NCBI GenBank assembly: GCA_026018925.1 | Contig: JAKSZU010000002.1 | Span: 87,758,475 to 87,822,474 of the forward strand | Direction of reading: 5' to 3' | Length of the DNA: 64,000 bases | From: Tupaia tana | Taxonomy: Eukaryota > Chordata > Mammalia > Scandentia > Tupaiidae | In this document: one piece after another, positions 57,489-64,000 of the stretch | Layout: every line of letters starts with the position of its first letter | Position numbering within the stretch: the stretch's first letter is position 1 | Notes under the pieces: model-generated | Database searches by the model: none | Seen by the model: the letters and a program-made list of their open reading frames with translations, nothing else | What the model was told of the DNA's origin: nothing | Made by a program: the position numbers and the translations under genes

Positions 57489-57749
57489 GTGGGACCAGCA
57501 GTTGGAATAATAACTATGTCACTGGACTTCCATGTAGTTGACTGCAGTTCAAGTCCCGGACCCAGTGGCTTAAACTTATGTTGGGCGTGTGTGCATGCAT
57601 GCCCAAGATTCCGAAAAGAGAATGGAGGAGAAGGGATTTCGGCGTGGCCATCTCCCGTGGGAGTCGATTTCTAGCTTTCTGTCTCTCTGTCTCTCTCTGT
57701 CTTTCTGACGAGCACATGTGCTCTATAGCAAAAACCTCCCCCCCCAAAA
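57489..57749 (+). mobile_element. Young-type SINE
   Basis: gtgggaccagcagttggaat head, GTTCAAGTCCC box B. Perfect target duplication AAAGATAGGTATAC at 57475-57488 and 57750-57763, in a TTT/AAA context. Confidence 0.95.
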
Positions 57750-57763
57750 AAAGATAGGTATAC

Positions 57764-58064
57764 TTTACCTTCACATTCATTATAGCTCTCTAGAAACTAC
57801 AAACATTAGAATTAGAAACATCTATATATGGTTCCATAAATTATGTTACTATTAGACATACTAAAACCATACATGCAAAGAAGTCATTGGCTTCCAAAAC
57901 ATTTAGATTATATAGATTTGTGCAAAATATCTTTTATTACAATTGCATATTTATCATTAGAAAAATAAACATTTTTCTCTTTTAGTCACAAAATCTCATT
58001 TGTCTTCACTCCGGGTGTTTCTAGCTACTCCTAAAAAAAGAAACATCAGCTTAAAAAAATAATT
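57764..58064. other. Intron 1, no gene recognised
   Basis: Unique sequence. Confidence 0.5.
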
Positions 58065-58274
58065 GCCACAGGGCATGTGCACTCTTTGGGGGAGGGGGCA
58101 CACATACTCTAACAGGGCATGGTCTTACCACAGTCCCTTCTCCGTCTCTCCATCCTATTAGGATTTTGGGCACACATGTACCCAGCATCTTTCAACCTGC
58201 CTGGCTGGGACTTCAACTGTGGCTGGCCATGGGGGATCCAGCTTTCCTTATCCACTAGGCTTTGGGACCCGCCC
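58065..58274 (-). mobile_element. tRNA-derived SINE, subfamily C
   Basis: Minus-strand gggtcccaaagcctagtgga head, cagttgaagtcccagccagg, gtacatgtgtgcccaaaatc body. Confidence 0.75.
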
Positions 58275-58429
58275 AGAGACTGAATGTTGAACTTGTGATC
58301 ATTAAAATCTAAGAGTATAAAGCCTGATCTAGGATGTTGTCATGTGGGACCCAATTTAGTAGCAGGTTATAATTAAAAAGTTAACTATTATAACAATTAT
58401 CATGTTAATTAAAAATTATTAATAAAGGA

Positions 58430-58703
58430 GGGACCAGCAGTTAGCGTAATGGCTATGTCGCTGGACTCCCACGTAGTCAACTGCGGTTCGCGTCCTGGAC
58501 CTGGTGGCTTAAAACTCACGCTGGGTGCATGTGCATGCGTGCCCAAGATCCCGAGAGGAGAATGGAGGAGGAGGGATTGTGGCATTGCCATACCCCCTGT
58601 GGGGTGATTTCTTGCTTTCTGTCTCTCTGTCTTTCTCTGTTTGTCTGGCGAGCACACGCACCCTATAGCAAAAACCTTTAAAAAAAAAAAGAAAGAAAAA
58701 GAA
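58430..58703 (+). mobile_element. Young SINE (CYN-like)
   Basis: Near-consensus copy; perfect target duplication AAAAATTATTAATAAAG at 58411-58427 and 58704-58720. Confidence 0.95.
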
Positions 58704-58720
58704 AAAAATTATTAATAAAG

Positions 58721-59590
58721 CAAACAAACAAAAAAGGAGCAAAGTATCTTCATCATGAAAAAAGATAGTCCCAAAACAATAATCCAATTTTACAAGAAAG
58801 GGACAAGTTAAACTATAAACACACAGTCATGTGTCATTTAAGATAACAAAAAAACAAGTCATACACTAGAAGGAAATGTTTTGCAAGTCACTGTCACTCA
58901 CAAAATCTGTATACAAAATATATTTTTAAAAATTAGTAACATCAATAAGAAAACAAACAAGCCCAATTCATAAATTAAAAAAAAAAATCAGACACCCAAT
59001 CAAGGAAAATACACATATAGCAAATACGTACATGAAAAGATGCTCAACATCATTTGCCGCTGGAGAATTACAAATTAAAATAACATTGAGTGGGCCAGCA
59101 AGTGGCATGGCAGTTAAGGTGCTGGACTCCTACATGGCCAATCATGGTTCAAGTCCCAGACCTGGAGACTTGCTTTCCCACTTGCCCTCCCTTTCTCTCT
59201 GTCTGTCTCATTCTGGTGAGTACACGTTCCCTATAGAAAATTTAAAAGTAATAATATTAATAATAATTAAAATAAGTAATCCATTTCTTAAAAAATTGAG
59301 ATATCACTGTGAACTACTAGGACGGTTAAAATCCAAACCAAAAAATAAAAAACAAAAAACAAACAAACAAACAAAAACCTAACAATATAAAAATTGAAGA
59401 GATGATGGAGCAGCAGGAACTCCTTCATTGCTAGTGAGAATGGAAACTGCTGTAGCCGTTCTAAAAGACGGTTTAGCAGTTACTTACAAAGCTGAACACA
59501 GTCATATATAATTCAGCAAACCCATTCCTAGATATTTACCTAAATGAACTGAAAACTCATGTCCACACAAAAACCTGTTAACTCATGTAG
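58721..59590 (+). mobile_element. Old L1 (ORF2 C-terminal part) from about 58930, split by a SINE
   Basis: aagatgctcaacatcatttg, agatatcactgtgaactact and ttcagcaaacccattcctag follow the ORF2 3' order. The SINE at 59093 splits it at taacattgag/attgagatatc. 58721-58930 itself shows nothing. Confidence 0.75.
59093..59290 (+). mobile_element. tRNA-derived SINE, short subfamily, inside old L1
   Basis: gggccagcaagtggcatggc head, GGTTCAAGTCCC box B, no body, ttccctatagaaaattt tail; flanked by aacattgag/aaattgag target text. Confidence 0.9.
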
Positions 59591-60493
59591 CTCTATGCTA
59601 CATTCAGTAAATTATTATTTATTTTTGTGATCAGTTACTATATACCGAGTATAATTATAGGATACAAAAGAGTGAAAAATATGTACAATAATTCATAGAA
59701 CTCACAGTTTGGTGGGAACACATAAATATACAACAAATATTATATTAATACTTAATAACTTGTTTTTAAATGCAGCAGACATTATTAAGAGCCTACCTAA
59801 GATTCACTCCTCTCATTTTTCTTGGTAATCAGAACCCTAATTTTCTCTCAGTACTAAATAAAATACTTTCTCAGTTTTTTTCTGCCATAGAAGTAATTAG
59901 GCACAATGGTTCTGGGCAATTCTAAACATAAAGAAGTAGGGTTTGGGGGTTATTCTGGTCAAGTTTTTGCTTCCTAGATAAAAGTGCCTACCCGTGACTG
60001 ACTTTCTTCCTCATTCTTCCCTTTCCTCTCTTAATCCACTAAATGCAGATGTGATGACTGGAGCTGGAGCAGCCTTCTTGTTGGCTTGAGAGAAAAGTCC
60101 ACAGAATGCTTTGTGCACCTCACTCAACATACATTTTTTCTTCTTTTCTGGATTTAAGCAGGTAAGACTGACCTCCCCACAAGGAAGACTAACTTGGTTG
60201 AGTCAGCTAACTTGAAAAAAGTGAACCCATGACTGAGAAAAAACAAACCTGGAAGGAAAAAAAAAAAAAAAAAAGAGCACTGGAAAACAAGTGAGGAAAA
60301 ACACTCTATCTAATGCTGCCCCTCCCCCCAGTTTGGGTATAAGAATTAATATTTTTCTTTTGTGGGCTGATTCACATTCAGTTTCCATTGCTTGCAACTA
60401 AAGAATCCAAGGCAGTAGAACCAATGGGATTTTAACTCTAATAAGAGGAAAAAGAACAGGTGCTATAAGAAAGAGTAGGAAAGTAACTAGGGG
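59591..60493. other. Intron 1, with an L2-like scrap
   Basis: 59625-59740 (aattcatagaactcacagtt, ggtgggaacacataaatata) resembles the end of an L2-type LINE; the rest is unique. Confidence 0.45.
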
Positions 60494-60640
60494 GGCCTGC
60501 AGGTGATGTGGTGATTAAGGTGCTGAACACCCCCACATGGCTGACCTCAGTCAAGGTCCTGGACCTGGTGGCTTGTTTTGTCACCTTCCCTCTCTCTTTC
60601 TCTCTGTTCGAATTTAATTAATTAATTAAAATAAATAAAA
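60494..60640 (+). mobile_element. tRNA-derived SINE, short subfamily
   Basis: gggcctgcaggtgatgtggt head, cagtcaaggtcctggacctg, pyrimidine tract, AATTAATT tail. Confidence 0.85.
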
Positions 60641-60960
60641 TGAAAATAAATAGTACTTCTAAAAAGCTTTGAAAAATAGATATTTTTTTAAAGTAATTAG
60701 GAAAGACTTCTGAAAACCAACAGGAAGGAAGCTTTCCCCTCAACAAAAATCTGCCAAATTAAACAGTATGCCACAAGTTTCTTTCCATTTAAAGGAGATT
60801 TTTGGAAAAATTTAAGCAACAGGGAACCAGCACATCTGCTTATGCTTGCTGCTGAACATCTGTATTCATAAAAAAGAGTGGTCGTTCAAAGAGTACCAGA
60901 ACAGAAATTTTATAGCATGAAAAAACCACCTGTTATAGGTTGAGAATACAATCCAACAAA
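60641..60960. other. Intron 1, no gene recognised
   Basis: Unique sequence. Confidence 0.5.
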
Positions 60961-61042
60961 TATTGGGTTGTTGGAAAAGTCATAATGTATTTTTCTGTTT
61001 CTCTCTACAAAAACATATCATGACTTTGCCAATAGCCCAATA
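60961..61042. mobile_element. Palindromic mariner-type MITE, copy 3 (82 bp)
   Basis: Starts TATTGGGTTGTTGGAAAAGT and ends tgccaatagcccaata, inverted ends over about 35 bp each, TA termini. Confidence 0.85.
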
Positions 61043-61277
61043 GATTAAGGTATTCAAGGAAGAGAAAGACGTAGAATCCAAAACAATGTAACTAACACAA
61101 GTTCAATTTTTTAGAGAAAAGTCTCAGGTTTAGAGCAGTGCTCTAAAAGCTATATGAAGAGTCTTTATTCTAAAGTTCATGGACAATGTAAGGCAAGAGA
61201 TAGGAATACTAAGCATGAAGGCAGGGTAAAGGCCCAAGATGGAGTCACAATGGCTCAGTTTCAACAAATGAAGAGCT

Positions 61278-61529
61278 GGGACCAGCAGTTAGGGTAATGG
61301 CTATGTCGCTGGACTCCCACGTAGTCGACTATGGTTCAAGTCCTGGACCCGGTGGCTTAAACTCACACCGGGCGCATGTGCGTGCGTACCCAAGATCCCA
61401 AGAGGAGAATGGAGGAGAAGGGATTGCGGCATGGCCATCCCCCCTGATTTCTCGCTTTCTGTCTCTCTGTCTCTGTCTGGCGAGCACACGTGCCCTATAG
61501 CAAAAACCTCTCAAAAAAAAAAAAAAAAA
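61278..61529 (+). mobile_element. Young SINE (CYN-like) with a small internal deletion
   Basis: GGGACCAGCAGTTAGGGTAA head; the ggggggtg part after catcccccc is lost. Target duplication aaatgaagaRctgg on both sides. Confidence 0.93.
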
Positions 61530-61682
61530 AAATGAAGAACTGGCTACAAGAGGGCTCAAACCAACTATAGCTAAGGGCAACAGTTTCTATTTGCTAACTA
61601 CATCCTGACAAAAAATGCAGATGATATGGCCTGCTGTCCCACAAAAAAATGGGGTAATAAATTACCCACACTATCATGTAAC

Positions 61683-61759
61683 TATTGGGTCATCAGAAAA
61701 ATCATGATGTATTCTTTTTCTACGCAAAAAATGCGTCATGACTATCTGACATCCCAATA
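61683..61759. mobile_element. Palindromic mariner-type MITE, copy 4 (77 bp)
   Basis: Starts tattgggtcatcagaaaaat and ends gactatctgacatcccaata; same family as 60961, 640 bp upstream. Confidence 0.83.
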
Positions 61760-61789
61760 TTTTCTAAAGCCTAGTTTCTTATCAGATAG

Positions 61790-61980
61790 ATAGTTCATTG
61801 CTTGGACTGTGAGATAAAAATGCCTTGACTCAGCCCCAAGTTGGCAACCCTCTTTCAGAACCTCTCCCTGCTCAGAAAGCCATTCTCTCTCTCAATAAAT
61901 CTCATTTTGCTATCCCCTCCTATTGTCTGATGTTCTAATTCTTCATAATCATAGCACACAAGATTAGCAACCCATAAATC
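61790..61980 (+). mobile_element. Possible ERV LTR 3' part
   Basis: cctctccctgctcagaaagc then ctctctctcaataaatctca resembles the R-U5 polyadenylation region of a retroviral LTR. No coding region adjoins. Confidence 0.3.
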
Positions 61981-61984
61981 TTGC

Positions 61985-62100
61985 AACAAATTCATCTTAT
62001 AAAAAAACTATGCATGGATATCAAAATTTTTTGCACTCAAATAAGCTAGTATTTTAATTCCATTTTCCATGAGCTTTTTGAAGTCCTTTTGTAAATTAGT
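61985..62100 (+). mobile_element. Mariner-like DNA transposon fragment
   Basis: aactatgcatggatatcaaa and tccattttccatgagctttt; related to 33325, 45268 and 54893. Confidence 0.4.
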
Positions 62101-62249
62101 AAAAAAGTAAGAATCCTAATTCTTCAAGGGAAAAAAAGTTTTCAAGGAGTAAGCAATTTGTATTCATGGAACAGAATTAATTAATTAAGCAATTAAACTT
62201 ACAAATTTTGAAGACTTGTGTGATCATTCTGTTTTTAAAAATTGAAGGT

Positions 62250-62495
62250 TTTTTGTTTGTTTATTTTTAGTTTTTCTTATGGGGAATGTGGGCTTGCCAG
62301 AGACAGAGAAGAAAAAGTGAAAATTCATACACCAGGGAGGATGTCCTTGCCACAATCCCTTCTCCTCCACTCTCCTCTGGGGACTTTGGGCCCATGCACA
62401 CACGTGCCTTGCATGATTCTCAAGTCGCAGTGTCTGGGACTTAAACCTCGAAGCTGGATATGTTGGATCCAGTGCTTTGACCTCCACACTTCCTG
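62250..62495 (-). mobile_element. tRNA-derived SINE, old long subfamily
   Basis: Minus-strand body agggcacgtgtgtgcatggg and ggagaggagaagggattgtg; the head is diverged. Confidence 0.8.
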
Positions 62496-62609
62496 ATGCC
62501 GTGTGCACGCACACACACACGACATTTTAAATTAAGTAGTATAAGAATATTACAGTTCAAATATGAAGTAGCTCTGGTATCATTTTTTTTTTTAAATCTG
62601 AACACAAGG

Positions 62610-62755
62610 GGCCAGGCATAGCAGTTGGGAGCTGGACTGTCACATGGGAGAACACAGTTTGAGTCCTGAACCTAGAAGCTTGCTTTCTCAGTTTCTCTCT
62701 TTATTTCTCTAGCGAGTGCATATGCTTTATAGTAAATTTTTAAAATAATAGTAAT
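62610..62755 (+). mobile_element. tRNA-derived SINE, short subfamily
   Basis: ggggccaggcatagcagttg head, cacagtttgagtcctgaacc, then pyrimidine tract and gctttatagtaaatt tail. Confidence 0.82.
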
Positions 62756-63739
62756 AACAAATAATAAAATAAAATAATTCTTTTTTAAAAAATCTAAACA
62801 TGATTTGTCGTGAAGAAACGATTACTTTCTCTTCCAATGGTAGTTGCATGTCACAAAATCTTGTTTTCTTTTTTTTATGAGTTTAATTGTACAACTTGGT
62901 TGCCAAGTAATATAGTAAAAATAATAACTTTTTAATCTTACAAGTTTGTTTTTTTATATAAGTTTTATTTAACGTATAACACACATCTTCTAAGTTGCTA
63001 ATAGATGTCCTGTTATACTGAATAAAGTTTATTTATTAGGCAATTCTGTTCTTTCAACAACAGCACAGTGACTTTCCGCAGATCACACCCTAGCTGGTGA
63101 ACCCTAGCAATCTGGTTCCAGAATCACTCCTCTTAAACTCTTGGTTCCCTTGCTACCCATAACACTCTTTGTTAACTTAGAAATTTTTAGAATCATCCTA
63201 TGAACCTAAAGCAAAAAAGTACAGCAATAATCACAGAATATACATTATGTAATAATGCAGAAATAATGATGAACCAAAATAAGAAAAGGAAAAGTAATGC
63301 ATAAGTAGGATTTTTTCTTTTCTTATCCTCTTACACAAGAGTAACTTTTTATACAATAGATTTATAATGAACTTTCTATAGAAAGTCAACAGTTGTATAT
63401 GTATCATTTAAAATAAAATATAAAAATCAGCAGAGAAGAAAGATAATCAACAAGCTCAATTCCTCACACACAGCAGGTGTGATGGTTAATTTTACATGAA
63501 TCCAGCAGGTGTCAATAGATACTGCCTAATTTTAATAAAAAGGAGTAGGTAATTTATATGGTAACTGTCACAAAATTAAAAGTTAAAGTTGATACGTTAA
63601 GAAATAGGAACATAAATTATTCAGAGCTTTGAGAGGATTCTCAGGAAAGCTAAAAACAGGAAAGAAGAAAGACTAGGGAAAGGAATGGCCTTTTTTTGTA
63701 CCATTTATATTTTAATTAAAATGAACAGATGAATGTTTT
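62756..63739. other. Intron 1, no gene recognised
   Basis: AT-rich; a short old-repeat scrap (tgtgatggttaattttacat) lies at 63479. Confidence 0.5.
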
Positions 63740-64000
63740 TTGTTTTGTCTGTTTGTTCATTTATTTTCCAAGTAGGCTGCTTGAGCTCCCTGTACATTCT
63801 GGTTACCAGTTCTTTATCCAAGGCACAGTTTGCAAATGCATTCTCCCATTCCAAGAGTTGTCAATTCACTCTAATTACTGTTTCTTTTGCTGTGCAGAAG
63901 CTTTTTAATCTGATGTAATCACACTTATCTATTTTGGGGATTATTACCTGCGCTTTAGGGGTTTTATTTAAGAAGTCTTTCCCTACTTCAACGTCTCCAA
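63740..64000 (-). mobile_element. L1 ORF2 fragment, antisense, runs off right edge
   Basis: The minus strand reads as L1 ORF2 C-terminal text: ttggagacgttgaagtaggg, tacatcagattaaaaagctt and tggaatgagagaatgcatttgc-type sequence, parallel to 18880-19070 on the plus strand. Confidence 0.85.

Overview
The window is mammalian nuclear DNA lying inside one gene. It is AT-rich, packed with LINE-1 and tRNA-derived SINE copies, and has almost no coding sequence. The one real exon I can support is on the minus strand at 16491-16665. It is 175 bp long, with an AG acceptor and a GT donor at the expected phases, and encodes the stretch [10 protein letters not shown]...HQAMHYSR of laforin (EPM2A). This is exon 2, covering the end of the carbohydrate-binding module and the linker to the phosphatase domain. 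The window therefore reads as EPM2A intron 2 (1-16490), exon 2, and intron 1 (16666-64000), all transcribed right to left. Exons 1, 3 and 4 were not seen.

Host: the most abundant repeat is a tRNA-derived SINE (GGGACCAGCAGTTAGCGTAA..., box B GGTTCGAGTCCC, pyrimidine-rich 3' part, CCTATAGCAAAAACC tail) with many young copies and at least three older subfamilies. It resembles what I know of the CYN SINEs of colugos (Dermoptera). Two 7SL-like SINE copies also point to Euarchontoglires. A colugo is my best guess, by inference only.

Layout: 1-1290 is an L1 3' end holding a purine microsatellite array. 3-16 kb is intron 2 with SINEs, an 80-bp exact duplication, a pair of tRNA/7SL chimeric SINEs and a UBXN2A processed pseudogene split by a SINE. 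17.4-23.9 kb is an L1 cluster: a twin-primed inverted L1 with a 17-bp target duplication, an internally deleted L1 and an older L1. 24-30 kb holds a split MaLR-type LTR, L1 3' ends and an ancient L1/HAL1-type 5' region. 30458-33137 is a complete composite retroelement: L1 promoter-like tandem units, the N-terminal half of L1 ORF1, a GC-rich VNTR of about 50 units, and an L1-like 3' end with poly(A), bounded by a 10-bp target duplication. 33-64 kb is more SINE-rich intron with an NSA2 processed pseudogene, a template-switch duplication, DNA-transposon relics including four copies of an approximately 80-bp palindromic mariner-type MITE, and an antisense L1 at the right edge.

The likeliest undescribed system is the 2.7-kb composite at 30.5-33.1 kb, an SVA/LAVA-like non-autonomous retroelement built from L1 ORF1 and a CpG-rich VNTR. 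The L1s are the probable source of enzymes for it, the SINEs and both processed pseudogenes, since all leave target duplications and A-tails.
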